The notes under the pieces: model-generated | Database searches by the model: none | Seen by the model: the letters and a program-made list of their open reading frames with translations, nothing else | Told to the model about the DNA's origin: nothing | Shown here: one piece after another, positions 15,849 to 25,987 of the stretch | How positions within the stretch are numbered: position 1 is the first letter of the stretch | Layout of the letters: each line of letters starts with the position of its first letter | Program-made: the position numbers and the translations under genes | DNA from: Microcella frigidaquae | Lineage (GTDB): Bacteria; Actinomycetota; Actinomycetes; Actinomycetales; Microbacteriaceae | DNA length: 64,000 bases | Assembly (NCBI RefSeq): GCF_014200395.1 | Contig: NZ_JACHBS010000001.1 | Coordinates: 1,860,001 to 1,924,000, forward strand | Reading direction: 5' to 3'

Positions 15849-16280
15849 ATGGCACCGAAGAAGAAGGTCACGGGTCTGATCAAGCTGCAGATCCAGGCCG
15901 GCGCCGCCAACCCCGCCCCGCCCATCGGCCCGGCGCTCGGTCAGCACGGCGTCAACATCATGGAGTTCTGCAAGGCGTACAACGCGGCGACCGAGTCGCA
16001 GCGCGGCAACGTCATCCCGGTCGAGATCACCGTGTACGAGGACCGCTCGTTCACGTTCATCCTCAAGACCCCGCCGGCCGCTGAGCTCATCAAGAAGGCC
16101 GCGGGCGTGCAGAAGGGCTCGTCGACCCCCCACACCGTGAAGGTGGCCAAGCTCACCAAGGAGCAGGTGCGTCAGATCGCTGAGCAGAAGCAGGTCGACC
16201 TGAACGCCAACGACATCGAGGCGGCGGAGAAGATCATCGCCGGCACCGCTCGCAGCATGGGCATCACCGTCGAGCAGTAG
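15849..16280 (+). CDS. rplK: 50S ribosomal protein L11
   Basis: 143-aa protein of the GTPase-associated centre on 23S rRNA. N-terminal [18 protein letters not shown] and the following Pro-rich [17 protein letters not shown] are the L11 signature; the C-terminal rRNA-binding domain includes [19 protein letters not shown]. Start at 15849 rather than the in-frame ATG at 15822, since family members begin at MAPKKK and AGAAAGAAG lies just upstream. First of the rplK-rplA pair. Confidence 0.97.
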   Translation: MAPKKKVTGLIKLQIQAGAANPAPPIGPALGQHGVNIMEFCKAYNAATESQRGNVIPVEITVYEDRSFTFILKTPPAAELIKKAAGVQKGSSTPHTVKVAKLTKEQVRQIAEQKQVDLNANDIEAAEKIIAGTARSMGITVEQ

Positions 16281-16359
16281 CTCGACCCCTTCCACTTTCA
16301 CCTCAGCGGGAGAGCCAGCCAGGCTCGTCAACCGCGAACTCACGTACAGGAGACACAAC

Positions 16360-17049
16360 ATGGCACAGAAGTCCAAGGCCTACCGGGCCGCGGCCGAGAA
16401 GATCGAGCCGGGCAAGCTCTACGCTCCGCTCGAGGCGGTCGCCGTCGCGCGCGAGACCGGCTCGAAGAACACCAACTCGACCGTCGAGGTCGCCCTGAAG
16501 CTCGGCGTCGACCCCCGCAAGGCCGACCAGATGGTGCGCGGCACCGTCAACCTGCCGCACGGCACCGGCAAGACCGCGCGCGTCATCGTGTTCGCGACCG
16601 GCCCCGCGGCCGAGGCCGCGATCGCGGCCGGCGCCGACGAGGTCGGCGGCGTGGAGCTCATCGAGAAGGTCGCCGGCGGCTACACCGCCTTCGACTCGGC
16701 CGTCTCGACCCCCGAGCTCATGGGCCAGGTCGGCCGCCTCGGCAAGGTGCTCGGTCCCCGCGGCCTCATGCCGAACCCGAAGACCGGCACCGTTACCCCC
16801 GACGTCGCGAAGGCCGTCACCGACATCAAGGGCGGCAAGATCGAGTTCCGCGTCGACAAGCACGCGAACGTGCACTTCGTCATCGGCAAGACCACGTTCT
16901 CCGAGGAGCAGCTGCACGAGAACCTGAAGGCCGCGCTCGACGAGGTCATGCGCCTCAAGCCGTCGAGCTCGAAGGGCAAGTACCTGCAGAAGGGCTCGCT
17001 CTCGACGACCTTCGGCCCGGGCATCCCGCTCGACGTCAACTCGATCTAG
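16360..17049 (+). CDS. rplA: 50S ribosomal protein L1
   Basis: 229-aa L1-stalk protein that binds 23S rRNA and typically represses its own rplK-rplA message. Conserved blocks: [35 protein letters not shown] and [18 protein letters not shown]. Preceded by an AGGAGA RBS and followed by an efficient-looking terminator hairpin, marking the end of the operon. Confidence 0.97.
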   Translation: MAQKSKAYRAAAEKIEPGKLYAPLEAVAVARETGSKNTNSTVEVALKLGVDPRKADQMVRGTVNLPHGTGKTARVIVFATGPAAEAAIAAGADEVGGVELIEKVAGGYTAFDSAVSTPELMGQVGRLGKVLGPRGLMPNPKTGTVTPDVAKAVTDIKGGKIEFRVDKHANVHFVIGKTTFSEEQLHENLKAALDEVMRLKPSSSKGKYLQKGSLSTTFGPGIPLDVNSI

Positions 17050-17060
17050 CACCGCAGTTC

Positions 17061-17095
17061 GTGAATGGCCCCGCTCCGGCGGGGCCATTCACGTT
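17061..17095 (+). terminator. terminator hairpin after rplA
   Basis: GTGAATGGCCCCGC (17061-17074) pairs perfectly with GCGGGGCCATTCAC (17079-17092) around a 4-nt loop; GTTTCC follows. Confidence 0.8.
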
Positions 17096-17150
17096 TCCGG
17101 CGCGGCCACGTAGCATGAGCGAGCATCCGTCAGCGCACGAAGGGCCGCCC

Positions 17151-17876
17151 GTGACCGCTCTTTTCCTCGTCCTCCGTCTCGGCGCGATCCTGGCGATCGG
17201 CGCCGCCGTCGTCGGCCAGATCGTCACGTCGATCGCGTTCTGGACGGCTCAGGGACTCACCGACATCCCCTTCCGGCTCGTGAACTTCTTCAGTTTCTTC
17301 ACGATCGAGTCGAACGTCGCCTCGGTGGTCGTGCTGACGATGGCCGTGGGGCTGACCCTCCTGCGGCGCGACCCGCGCTGGATCTCGATGCTGCGCGCGG
17401 TGGTGACCACCTACATGGCGACGACGGGGATCGTGTACAACCTGCTGCTGCGCGGAATCGAGCTGCCGCAGGGCTCGACCCTCGACTGGTCGAACGAGAT
17501 CCTGCATGTCTGGGGACCGCTCTACCTCGTGGTCGACTGGCTGTTCGCCCCCGGGCGGCATCGCCTCGGTTGGAAGCACATCGGCACGATCGGCGCGTTC
17601 CCCATCGTGTGGGCCACCTACACGCTCATCCGCGGCCCGCTCACCTACGACGTCGTCACCGACGGCCCCTGGTACCCGTACCCCTTCCTGAACCCCGTGA
17701 CCTCGGCGAACGGCTACCTCTCGGTCGCCTTCTACGTCATCCTCATCGCCGCGGTGATCGGGCTGGTGGGGGCTGGCGTCATCCGCATCTCGCGGCTGCG
17801 GCGCGGCCCGGGCGCGCGGCATGCGGCCGGGGATGCGGAGCTCGAGCCCGCCGCGCCTGACGCCGCGCATCCTTAG
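17151..17876 (+). CDS. Pr6Pr family membrane protein
   Basis: 241-aa integral membrane protein with six hydrophobic segments, of the Pr6Pr family (eukaryotic FAR-17a/AIG1-like relatives), function unproven. Diagnostic features are FFSFFTIESNVASVVVL near the second segment, the ELPQGSTLDWSNEILHVWGPLYLVVDWL region, and YPYPFLNP before the last segment. The GTG at 17151 has GAAGGG six nt upstream; an ATG at 17115 overlaps a possible -10 (TAGCAT, 17111-17116) and is less likely. The C-terminal tail is Ala/Arg-rich and cytoplasmic. Confidence 0.85.
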   Translation: MTALFLVLRLGAILAIGAAVVGQIVTSIAFWTAQGLTDIPFRLVNFFSFFTIESNVASVVVLTMAVGLTLLRRDPRWISMLRAVVTTYMATTGIVYNLLLRGIELPQGSTLDWSNEILHVWGPLYLVVDWLFAPGRHRLGWKHIGTIGAFPIVWATYTLIRGPLTYDVVTDGPWYPYPFLNPVTSANGYLSVAFYVILIAAVIGLVGAGVIRISRLRRGPGARHAAGDAELEPAAPDAAHP

Positions 17877-17971
17877 GTCATACCTTTGTTGGTAGCGGTG
17901 CTCGACCGCCCGTAGAGTGGTCGGGACCGCGGCGGAGCCGCGGCATCCCGAGCCCTCGAGAGGAACCCCGC

Positions 17972-18718
17972 GTGACCCGTCCCCCCGCCTCGGTGCAGCT
18001 CTACACGGTGCGCGACGCGCTCGCCGCCGACCCGGCCGGCACCCTGCAGCGCCTCGCCGACCTCGGTCTGCGGTCGGTCGAGCCCTACGGGCTCGTCGAG
18101 TTCGTCGACCGGCTCGAGCCCGCGATCGCGGCCGCCGGGCTCACGGCACCGACCGCGCACGCGACGGTTCTCGGCGCCGACCTCGATGCGCTGCTCGCCG
18201 CCGCGCAGCGTACCGGCACGGAGACAGTGATCGATCCGTTCATCCCGGAAGAGCTGTGGTCGACGCGCGAGCAGGTCGCCGCGATCGCCGCCCGCCTGAC
18301 CGAGGCCGCTGAGCGCGCCGCCGACCACGGCGTGCGCATCGGCTACCACAACCACTGGTGGGAGCTTGAGCAGCGCATCGACGGCGCCCCCGCGCTCGAG
18401 GTCTTCGCCGATCACCTCGGCGACGGCGTCGTGCTCGAGGTCGACACGTACTGGAGCGCCGTCGGGGGTGTCGACCCCGTCGGGCTGCTCGAGCGGCTCG
18501 GCGAGCGGGTCGTGGCCCTGCACATCAAGGACGGCCCGGTGACGCGCGAGACCGAGCGCCAGCAGCCGGCGGGCTCGGGCGAGCTGCCGATCGCGGCGAT
18601 CCTCGCCGCGGCACCGCACGCGCGGCCCGTCATCGAGTTCGACGCGTACGCCGGCGACCTGTTCGACGGCATCGCCGAGAGCATCCGGTTCGTGCGCACC
18701 CTCGGGGTCGCGCTGTGA
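17972..18718 (+). CDS. sugar phosphate isomerase/epimerase (TIM barrel)
   Basis: 248-aa xylose-isomerase-like TIM-barrel protein. SVQLYTVRDAL at the N-terminus, IGYHNHWWELEQ (metal-ligand His/Glu), VLEVDTYWSA (metal Asp) and VIEFD near the end fit the IolE/IolI-like metalloenzyme family acting on keto sugars or inosose-like compounds. GTG start with a GAGAGGAA RBS. The next gene overlaps its stop by 4 nt. It opens a four-gene operon with two oxidoreductases and a second isomerase, so it likely acts on an oxidised sugar made by them. Substrate unknown. Confidence 0.88.
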   Translation: MTRPPASVQLYTVRDALAADPAGTLQRLADLGLRSVEPYGLVEFVDRLEPAIAAAGLTAPTAHATVLGADLDALLAAAQRTGTETVIDPFIPEELWSTREQVAAIAARLTEAAERAADHGVRIGYHNHWWELEQRIDGAPALEVFADHLGDGVVLEVDTYWSAVGGVDPVGLLERLGERVVALHIKDGPVTRETERQQPAGSGELPIAAILAAAPHARPVIEFDAYAGDLFDGIAESIRFVRTLGVAL

Positions 18719-19833
18719 GCGGCAGCGGCCCGATGAACGTCGGCGTCATCGGAGCCGGCGTCATCAGCCAGCAGTACCTCGAGAACCTCACGCGCGCCGC
18801 CGACGTGCGCGTCGTGATGGTCGCCGACCTCGACACCGACCGGGCCGCCGCGCGCGCCGCCGAGTACGGCGTGCCCGCGAGCGGGAGCGTCGCCGAACTG
18901 CTCGCGCGCGACGACATCGAGATCGTCGTCAACCTCACGATCCCGGCCGCGCACGTGCCCGTCGCGCTCGACGCGCTCGCCGCGGGCAAGCACGTCTGGA
19001 GCGAGAAGCCTTTCGCGCTCGACCTCGCAAGCGGGCAGGCCCTACTCGACGAGGCCCACCGGGCCGGGCTGCGCGTGGCGTGCGCGCCCGACACCGTGCT
19101 CGGCGCGGGCATCCAGACCGGGCGCCGCCTCATCGAGGCGGGTGCCATCGGCGAGCCGCTCACCGCGCTCACCCTGTTCCAGGTCTCGGGGCCCGAGACG
19201 TGGCACCCCAGCCCCGAGTTCCTCTACGCGCGCGGCGGCGGGCCGCTATTCGACATGGGGCCGTACTACCTGTCGACCCTCGTGCAGCTGCTCGGGCCGG
19301 CGGCGCGGGTCGTGGCGCGCGGGTCGCAGGCGCGCGCATCCCGCGTGATCGGATCGGGGCCGCGCGCCGGCACGGCCTTCCCGGTCGAGGTGCCCACCCA
19401 CGTCGCCGCGCTCATCGACTTCGAGAGCGGCACGACCGCGCAGTCGACGTTCTCGTTCCAGTCGAGCCGACCCCGCGTCGGCGTGGTCGAGATCGCCGGC
19501 ACTGAGGGCACGCTCAGCCTGCCCGACCCGAACACGTTCGACGGCGAGGTGCGCATCTGGCGCGACGGAATGGTCGAGGAGGCGGAGGCCGAGGTCGTGC
19601 CCGCGACCGGCTCGACCTTCTCGCGCGGCGCCGGTGTCGTCGAGCTTGCCCGGGCCATCCGCGCCGGGCGGCCCGAGCGCGCCTCCGGCGAGTTCGCCTT
19701 CCACGTTCTCGACCTCATGGTGTCGATCCAGGGCTCTGCCGAGTCCGACGGCGCCGCGGTCGAGATCGCCAGCACCGTCACCGTTCCGCCGGCGCTGCCG
19801 GAGGACTGGGACCCGACCGCCGCCACCCTCTGA
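18715..19833 (+). CDS. Gfo/Idh/MocA family NAD(P) sugar oxidoreductase
   Basis: 372-aa two-domain dehydrogenase. The Rossmann motif is VGVIGAGVISQQYL near the N-terminus, and the family EKP motif is GKHVWSEKPFAL. The C-terminal substrate domain begins around GGPLFDMGPYYLSTLVQLLG, with Asp and His/Tyr positions usual for the family. GTG at 18715 overlaps the upstream stop; an ATG 18 nt later (MNVGVIG) is an alternative start. It probably oxidises a hydroxyl of a glycoside or cyclitol. Confidence 0.9.
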   Translation: MSGSGPMNVGVIGAGVISQQYLENLTRAADVRVVMVADLDTDRAAARAAEYGVPASGSVAELLARDDIEIVVNLTIPAAHVPVALDALAAGKHVWSEKPFALDLASGQALLDEAHRAGLRVACAPDTVLGAGIQTGRRLIEAGAIGEPLTALTLFQVSGPETWHPSPEFLYARGGGPLFDMGPYYLSTLVQLLGPAARVVARGSQARASRVIGSGPRAGTAFPVEVPTHVAALIDFESGTTAQSTFSFQSSRPRVGVVEIAGTEGTLSLPDPNTFDGEVRIWRDGMVEEAEAEVVPATGSTFSRGAGVVELARAIRAGRPERASGEFAFHVLDLMVSIQGSAESDGAAVEIASTVTVPPALPEDWDPTAATL

Positions 19834-19889
19834 CCCGACCGCACCCGGCCGACCGCACCCGCCCGACCGCACCCGCCCGACCGCACCCG
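19834..19889 (+). repeat. four 14-bp tandem repeats directly after a stop codon
   Basis: CCCGACCGCACCCG occurs at 19834-19847, 19848-19861 (first base G), 19862-19875 and 19876-19889. The array begins at the base after the TGA of the upstream oxidoreductase, whose last codons contain a partial copy (ACCCGACCGC), and ends just before the RBS of the next gene. Confidence 0.95.
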
Positions 19890-19903
19890 CTCAGGAGGAC
19901 CGC

Positions 19904-21001
19904 ATGACCGCTGCCCCCACCAGCACCGCCCCGCTCGGCATCGCCCTCATCGGCGGCGGATTCATGGCCGACGTGCACAGCCGTGCCGCGCGCGCTGCGG
20001 GAGCCCGGGTCATCGGCCTGACGAGCTCGACGCCCGAGCGATCGCGGCAGGCCGCCGAGCGCATCGGCGCCGAGACAGCCTACGAGAACGTGGATGCTCT
20101 GCTCGCCGACGACCGCGTCGACGTGGTGCACGTGGTGACCCCCAATGACACGCACCACGCGCTCACCGTGCGGGTGCTCGACGCGGGCAAGCACGTCGTG
20201 ACCGAGAAGCCCCTCGCCACCACGGTCGGCGAGGCGATCGACCTGCAGGCGCGGGCGAAGGGGGCCGGGACGGTCGCGACCGTCCCGTTCGTCTACCGGT
20301 TCCACCCCATGGTGCGCGAGGCGCGCGCGCGCGTCGCGTCCGGGCAGGTCGGGCCGCTGTTCAGCGTGCAGGGCGCCTACCTGCAGGACTGGCTGCTCGG
20401 GTCCGCTGACGACAACTGGCGCGTCTCGACCGAGGCGGGCGGAGCCTCGCGGGCCTTCGCGGACATCGGTTCGCACCTGTGCGACCTGCTCGAGTTCGTG
20501 ACGGCCGACCGTCTGGTGCGGCTGCAGGCGGTGACCCGCACGGTGCACCCCGAGCGGGCATCCACGGGGCGCGTCGCGACGGAGGATCTCGCCGGCGTGC
20601 TCGCCGAGACCGCGTCCGGGGCCGTTGTCAGCCTGCTCGTGTCGCAGGTCGCGCCGGGGCGCAAGAACGGTCTCGTGCTCGAGGTGCACGGCGCGAGCGA
20701 GTCGCTGCGGTTCGAGCAGGAGCGCCCCGAGGAGCTCTGGATCGGCCGCCGCACGGCCAGCGAACGCCATCTGCGCAACACCGACGAGTTGCACCCCGAC
20801 GCCGCCCGGTTGTCGGTGCTGCCGCCCGGCCACCCGCTCGGTTACCAGGATGCCTTCACGGCGTTCGCCGCCGACACCTACGCCGCCGTGCGCGGGGCGA
20901 CCCCCGAGGGCCTGCCCGTCTTCGCCGACGGCGTCCGTGCCACCCGCATCACGGATGCGGTGCTCGCCTCCGCCCGCACCGGCGAGTGGATCGCCCTCTA
21001 G
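19904..21001 (+). CDS. second Gfo/Idh/MocA family oxidoreductase
   Basis: 365-aa NAD(P)-dependent dehydrogenase with Rossmann motif [16 protein letters not shown] and [13 protein letters not shown], and the substrate-domain signature [15 protein letters not shown]. Only distantly like its neighbour at 18715, so the pair probably works on different carbons or steps rather than being a recent duplicate. ATG 19904 has a textbook AGGAGG RBS; a longer frame opening at 19634 overlaps the previous gene and is rejected. Confidence 0.92.
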   Translation: MTAAPTSTAPLGIALIGGGFMADVHSRAARAAGARVIGLTSSTPERSRQAAERIGAETAYENVDALLADDRVDVVHVVTPNDTHHALTVRVLDAGKHVVTEKPLATTVGEAIDLQARAKGAGTVATVPFVYRFHPMVREARARVASGQVGPLFSVQGAYLQDWLLGSADDNWRVSTEAGGASRAFADIGSHLCDLLEFVTADRLVRLQAVTRTVHPERASTGRVATEDLAGVLAETASGAVVSLLVSQVAPGRKNGLVLEVHGASESLRFEQERPEELWIGRRTASERHLRNTDELHPDAARLSVLPPGHPLGYQDAFTAFAADTYAAVRGATPEGLPVFADGVRATRITDAVLASARTGEWIAL

Positions 21002-21044
21002 CCTCGAACCACCGGACGCCCAGACCACCACGAAGGAGCCCGTC

Positions 21045-22055
21045 ATGGCCACGCATCCCGTCACCCTGTTCACCGGCCAGTGGGCCGACCTGACCCTGGA
21101 GGAGGTGGCGACGCTCGCCGAGCAGTGGGGCTACGACGGGCTCGAGATCGCCTGCTCGGGCGAGCACCTCGACGTGCAGCGCGCCGTGGAGGACGATGCC
21201 TACCTGCAGGGCCGCCTCGACATTCTGGAGCGGCACAACCTCAAGGTCTACGCGATCTCGCACCACCTCGCGGGGCAGGCCGTCTGCGACGACCCGATCG
21301 ACTTCCGGCATCAGGCGATCCTGTCGAGCCGGGTGTGGGGCGACGGCGAGCCGGAGGGCGTGCGCCAGCGTGCGGCGGAGGACCTGAAGCTCGCCGCCCG
21401 CGCCGCCCGGCGCCTCGGCGTCGACACGGTCGTCGGGTTCACCGGCTCGAGCATCTGGCCCTACGTGGCGATGTTCCCGCCGGTGCCGCCCAGCGTCATC
21501 GAGGGCGGCTACGAGGACTTCGCGCGGCGCTGGAACCCCATCCTCGACGTCTTCGATAGCGAGGGCGTGCGGTTCGCCCATGAGGTGCACCCCGGCGAGA
21601 TCGCGTACGACTACTGGACGAGCGTGCGCTCGCTCGAGGCGATCGACCACCGTGAGGCCTTCGGGTTCAACTGGGACCCCTCGCACATGATGTGGCAGAA
21701 CATCGACCCGGTCGGCTTCATCGTCGACTTCGCCGATCGCATCTACCACGTCGACTGCAAGGACACGCGGGTTCGCCCGCGCAACGGCCGGGCCGGCGTC
21801 ATGGGCTCGCACCTGGCCTGGGGCGACCCGAAGCGCGGGTGGGATTTCGTCTCCACCGGACACGGCGATGTGCCGTGGGAGGACTCCTTCCGTGCGCTCA
21901 AGGCGATCGGCTACAGCGGCCCCATCTCGATCGAGTGGGAGGATGCGGGCATGAGCCGCCTGCACGGGGCGGCCGAAGCCGTGGAGTTCGTGCGCTCGCT
22001 GCTGTGGGACCTGCCCGAGCAGTCGTTCGACGCGGCCTTCTCGAACCAGGACTGA
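21045..22055 (+). CDS. second sugar phosphate isomerase/epimerase (TIM barrel)
   Basis: 336-aa metal-dependent TIM-barrel enzyme. Metal and active-site stretches include [40 protein letters not shown] and [10 protein letters not shown]. It is ~90 residues longer than the first isomerase of the operon and of a different subgroup. This architecture, isomerase-like barrels beside Gfo/Idh/MocA dehydrogenases, is known from 3-oxo-glycoside and C-glycoside degradation, but the substrate here is inference. Last gene of the operon; a hairpin follows 31 nt later. Confidence 0.9.
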   Translation: MATHPVTLFTGQWADLTLEEVATLAEQWGYDGLEIACSGEHLDVQRAVEDDAYLQGRLDILERHNLKVYAISHHLAGQAVCDDPIDFRHQAILSSRVWGDGEPEGVRQRAAEDLKLAARAARRLGVDTVVGFTGSSIWPYVAMFPPVPPSVIEGGYEDFARRWNPILDVFDSEGVRFAHEVHPGEIAYDYWTSVRSLEAIDHREAFGFNWDPSHMMWQNIDPVGFIVDFADRIYHVDCKDTRVRPRNGRAGVMGSHLAWGDPKRGWDFVSTGHGDVPWEDSFRALKAIGYSGPISIEWEDAGMSRLHGAAEAVEFVRSLLWDLPEQSFDAAFSNQD

Positions 22056-22086
22056 GCGCGGGGCAACGAGCGCGAGTCGCGGAGAG

Positions 22087-22105
22087 CCGGGCGCCGAGCG
22101 CCCGG
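22087..22105 (+). terminator. hairpin after the sugar oxidoreductase operon
   Basis: CCGGGCGC (22087-22094) pairs with GCGCCCGG (22098-22105) over a 3-nt loop, followed by AAAGTGAAAG. A plausible but weakly tailed terminator. Confidence 0.5.
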
Positions 22106-22162
22106 AAAGTGAAAGCGGCGGGCCCCCATTGTGGGGCGCGCGAAACATGTTCGAAAAGCGCA

Positions 22163-22198
22163 CACTGGATGCGGGGGACGAACCGAGTCCCCCACAGT
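22163..22198. other. structured untranslated segment before a small membrane ORF
   Basis: CACTG ... GGGGGAC (ending 22178) can pair with GTCCCCC ... CAGTG (ending 22198) to make a bulged hairpin. A second short stem, GCCCC/GGGGC, lies at about 22124-22140. The 22106-22260 stretch holds no supported gene and could be a structured 5' leader; no known riboswitch class is recognised. Confidence 0.35.
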
Positions 22199-22260
22199 GC
22201 GGACACCGGACCCGAACCGGTGAGCCCCACTGGTCCCCCGAATCCGTGCTGGAGCTCCCG

Positions 22261-22365
22261 ATGACCCTCCCCCTGATCCTGATTCTGTCGCTCGTCGGCT
22301 TCTTCGGGCTGATGGTCGCCATCGCCGGCACGGGTCGTCGCTCGCGCGGAGCGCACCGCGCCTGA
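22261..22365 (+). CDS. 34-residue single-pass membrane peptide
   Basis: Small ORF with GGAG eight nt before its ATG. The product is one hydrophobic helix (LPLILILSLVGFFGLMVAIA) followed by a basic tail (GRRSRGAHRA), giving N-out/C-in topology by the positive-inside rule. This build is typical of small regulatory membrane peptides. It stands alone between two terminator-like hairpins, upstream of an OmpR-type two-component system on the same strand. Function unknown; coding status is inferred from composition and RBS. Confidence 0.5.
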   Translation: MTLPLILILSLVGFFGLMVAIAGTGRRSRGAHRA

Positions 22366-22416
22366 TCGCGCCCGATCGACCCGACCGACAGCGCCGCAGC
22401 CACTCGTGGCCGGCGC

Positions 22417-22460
22417 AGAGCCCCGGCCAGCATCCCCCCATGTGGCCGGGGCTCTTCTCG
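22417..22460 (+). terminator. strong terminator-like hairpin before the two-component system
   Basis: AGAGCCCCGGCCA (22417-22429) pairs perfectly with TGGCCGGGGCTCT (22443-22455), followed by TCTCGT. It insulates the response regulator gene from the small ORF. Confidence 0.75.
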
Positions 22461-22544
22461 TCCCCGGGCATCGGGGCACCCCGCGCCCCTGCGGGCATAG
22501 CGCGCTCAAAGCCGGTTCATAGGAATCTGCGCCTGAATGGAGGC

Positions 22545-23284
<740 letters not shown>

Positions 23285-23285
<1 letters not shown>

Positions 23286-24814
23286 TGCACGGCGTCACGC
23301 CGCCTGAGCATCCGCTCGCCGGCAGCGGCTGGTCGCTGCAGAAGCGGCTCGTCGCCGGCGTTCTCGTACTGCTCATGATGGCGACGCTCGCCATCGGCGT
23401 GCTCAGCGTGTACTTCCTCCGCGCCAGCCTCGTCGCCCAGCTCGATGACGAGCTGCGCATCATCGCGCAGCGCATCGAGAGCATCGCCGCGCCCGGTCGC
23501 GGGCCCGCCCAGAGCTTCGAGGGGCCCGGCCTCCCCACCGGCTCGCTCATCGGCGTCGTGCAGCGCGACGGCACCGCGGTCGCCGCGTACCTCGACGACG
23601 ACGCCACGGTGCGCGAGCTCAGCCAGGTGCAGGTGCGGGTCATCGCCGCGCGCACGCTCGGCGAGCCGGCCACCGTGCGCCTGCCCGGCGGGCTCGGCGA
23701 GTTCCGCGTGCTCGCCACCCCGACCGACCGCGAGACCGTGCTCATCGTCGGCCTCTCCACCGCCGACGTCACCTCGACGACGGCGCACCTGGCTGCGGTC
23801 ATCGCCGCGGTGCTCGCGGGCATCCTCGTCGTCGCCGCTGTCGCCGGGCGCGAGGTGGTGCGGCTCGGCCTGCGCCCGCTGACCCGGGTGCGCGAGGCCG
23901 CCACCGCCGTCACCCAGCTGCCCCTCGACCGGGGGACGGTCGCGCTCGCCGACCGCCTGCCGACCCTCGACACCGACCCGAGCACCGAGGTCGGCCAGCT
24001 CGGCGCCGCCTTCACCCGCATGCTCGAGCACGTGCAGAGCGCCTTCGACGCCCGGCAGGCCAGCGAGCAGAAGGTGCGCCAGTTCGTCGCCGACGCCAGC
24101 CATGAGCTGCGCACGCCGCTCGCGGCGATCCGCGGATACAGCGAACTGACCCGGCGCAGCGGGCACCAGCTGCCCGACGACATCCGGCACGCGCTGTCGC
24201 GCATCGAGTCGGAGTCGGTGCGGATGTCCGCCCTCGTCGACGACCTCCTGCTGCTCGCCCGGCTCGACGAGGGACGCGCGCTGCGGCGCGACCCGGTCGA
24301 CCTCGCGGCCCTGCTGACGGATGCTCTCGCCGACGCCCGGGCCACCTCGCCCGCGCACGACTGGGTGGTGCGGGTGCCCGATCGCGCGGTCACCGTCATC
24401 GGCGACCAGCACCGGCTGCACCAGGTCGTCGCCAACCTGCTCGCCAACGCGCGGGTGCACACGCCCGAGGGCACCCGGGTCACGGCCGCGCTCGGCACCC
24501 TCGAGGGCCGCGCCATCATCACCGTCACCGACACCGGTCCGGGTATCCCCGCCGAGGTGCAGGGCGTGCTGTTCCAGCGGTTCGCCCGCGCCGACACCTC
24601 GCGCTCGCGCGCCACGGGCTCGACGGGCCTCGGGCTCGCGATCGTCGCCGCGGTCGTGCAGGCGCACGGGGGAGAGGTGGCCGCCTCGTCGCGACCCGGT
24701 GAGACCGTGTTCCGCGTCAGCCTGCCGCTCGCGCCGGGCGGGGCCGGTACTGCTTCTGGCGGTGCCACCGCGGCCGACCCTGCCGCGGGGCCCGCGGTCG
24801 CGACCACCGCGTAG
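23285..24814 (+). CDS. sensor histidine kinase with HAMP domain
   Basis: 509-aa membrane kinase partnered with the upstream regulator. First transmembrane helix near residues 20-45 (LVAGVLVLLMMATLAIGVLS), an extracytoplasmic sensor of ~120 residues, second helix near 170-190, a HAMP linker, then the HisKA box DASHELRTPLAAIRGYSE and HATPase motifs (NLLANARVHT, DTGPGIP, GLGLAIVAAVV). The C-terminal ~30 residues are an Ala/Gly/Thr-rich tail. Its stop codon lies in a 25-bp duplicated sequence. Confidence 0.94.
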
Positions 24815-24848
24815 GCTCGCGGCCGCGACCACCGCGTAGGCTCGCGGC
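24799..24848 (+). repeat. perfect 25-bp tandem duplication carrying a stop codon and a -10 promoter element
   Basis: 24799-24823 and 24824-24848 are identical. Each copy holds GCGTAGGCTCGCGG, so the TAG stop of the kinase gene and the TAGGCT -10 box are both doubled. Only the second TAGGCT is placed 6 nt before the next ATG. Confidence 0.97.
24837..24842 (+). promoter_or_regulatory. -10 element of leaderless promoter for the epimerase
   Basis: TAGGCT ends 6 nt before the ATG at 24849. An identical box sits 25 bp upstream in the first duplicate. Confidence 0.6.
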
Positions 24849-25697
24849 ATGCGCATCGCCGTCACCGGCTCCTCCGGCAAGCTCGGGCAGGCCGTCGTCG
24901 CCCACCTGGTCGAGACCGGCCACTCCGTGACCGGGCTCGACGCCGTCGGCGCCCCGGGTGAGGGCTTCGTGCGGGTCGACCTCGCCGACACGGGCCAGGT
25001 GCTCGATGCCCTCGCCGGGGTCGAGGAGCGCTACGACCGGCTCGACGCCGTCGTGCATCTCGCCGCGAGCCCGGCCCCGGGCATCCGCCCCGATACGGCA
25101 CTGCTGCAGGACAACCTCGCGATGACGATCGCGGTGTTCCAGGCGGCCCGCCGCGCGGGCATCACCCGCATCGTTCACGCTTCGAGCGAGACCCTGCTCG
25201 GGCTGCCGCTCGACGAGGCACCGCCCGCGGTGCCCATCGACGAGAACCAGCCGGTGCGGCCCAACTTCATGTACGCCGTCGGCAAGCACCTGGAGGAGGA
25301 GCTCGGGCGGAAACTCTGCCGCCTCGACCCGGCGCTCTCGATCACAGGCCTGCGATTCAGCAACGTCATGGCACCCGAGGACTACGCCGCGTTCGAGAGC
25401 TGGCAGCACGACGCGGCCGCGCGGCGCTGGAACCTCTGGGGCTACATCGACCGCCGTGACGGTGCTCACGCCGTCGAGCGCGCGCTCGCCGTGCGCGGGC
25501 CCGGCTACGCAACGTACATCATCGCCGCGGCCGACACCGTCATGCGGCGCGACTCCGCCGACCTCCTCGCCGAGCAGTTCCCGGGCGTCCCGGTCTCGCG
25601 GCCGCTGCTCGGGCGCGAGACGCTGCTGTCGATCGACGCCGCACGGCGCGACCTCGGCTACACGCCGCGGCACTCCTGGCTCGACGCCGTCGAGTGA
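24849..25697 (+). CDS. NAD(P)-dependent epimerase/dehydratase (extended SDR)
   Basis: 282-aa extended short-chain dehydrogenase. The Rossmann motif is TGSSGKLGQAV, the second cofactor element is VVHLAASPAPG, and the catalytic YxxxK reads YAVGK; the Ser partner is in VHASSETLLG. It is shorter than GalE-type epimerases and lacks a recognisable partner, so the substrate is undefined; it could be an NDP-sugar or uronate enzyme. The ATG is fixed by the leaderless promoter. Confidence 0.85.
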   Translation: MRIAVTGSSGKLGQAVVAHLVETGHSVTGLDAVGAPGEGFVRVDLADTGQVLDALAGVEERYDRLDAVVHLAASPAPGIRPDTALLQDNLAMTIAVFQAARRAGITRIVHASSETLLGLPLDEAPPAVPIDENQPVRPNFMYAVGKHLEEELGRKLCRLDPALSITGLRFSNVMAPEDYAAFESWQHDAAARRWNLWGYIDRRDGAHAVERALAVRGPGYATYIIAAADTVMRRDSADLLAEQFPGVPVSRPLLGRETLLSIDAARRDLGYTPRHSWLDAVE

Positions 25698-25708
25698 GCG
25701 GGGCCGTT

Positions 25709-25738
25709 TTGGTCGAGGGCCACGGCGTGCCGTATGCT
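25709..25738 (+). promoter_or_regulatory. promoter of the rplJ-rplL operon
   Basis: TTGGTC (25709-25714) and TATGCT (25733-25738) are 18 nt apart. Transcription from about 25745 leaves a ~243-nt leader before rplJ. Confidence 0.7.
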
Positions 25739-25744
25739 GGCCTC

Positions 25745-25987
25745 TTGCCGTAGACCGCTGGTCATCGGAGCGCCTGCTCGCAGGGGCACCGATCGAAGGC
25801 TCGTGCACTCCCTCATGGGAGGGGCGACGACCCGCGCAGGTGTGTGAACTGACATCGACCATCCGTGATCTGAAGCGGATGCTCGCCGAAGGCTCGTGCG
25901 CATGCGCCGGGCCTTCTCCCATGTGCGCTCCGGGTGGCACTGCGTAAGCGGTCGCGGCAGAACTCGAATTCCAACCAGAGGAGCACC
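25745..25987 (+). ncRNA. ribosomal protein L10 leader
   Basis: Long untranslated leader before rplJ, the position of the L10 leader RNA through which L10 (with L7/L12) represses its own mRNA. Several GAAGGCTCGTG and CATGGGAG/CTCCC-type complementary segments are visible. Assignment is by position and length; a covariance-model search was not possible here. Confidence 0.65.

Noticed and set aside
22144..22158. SOS-box-like AACATGTTCG
   Set aside because: The actinobacterial LexA site needs GAACNNNNGTTC; here the spacing is one base short and the left arm does not match.
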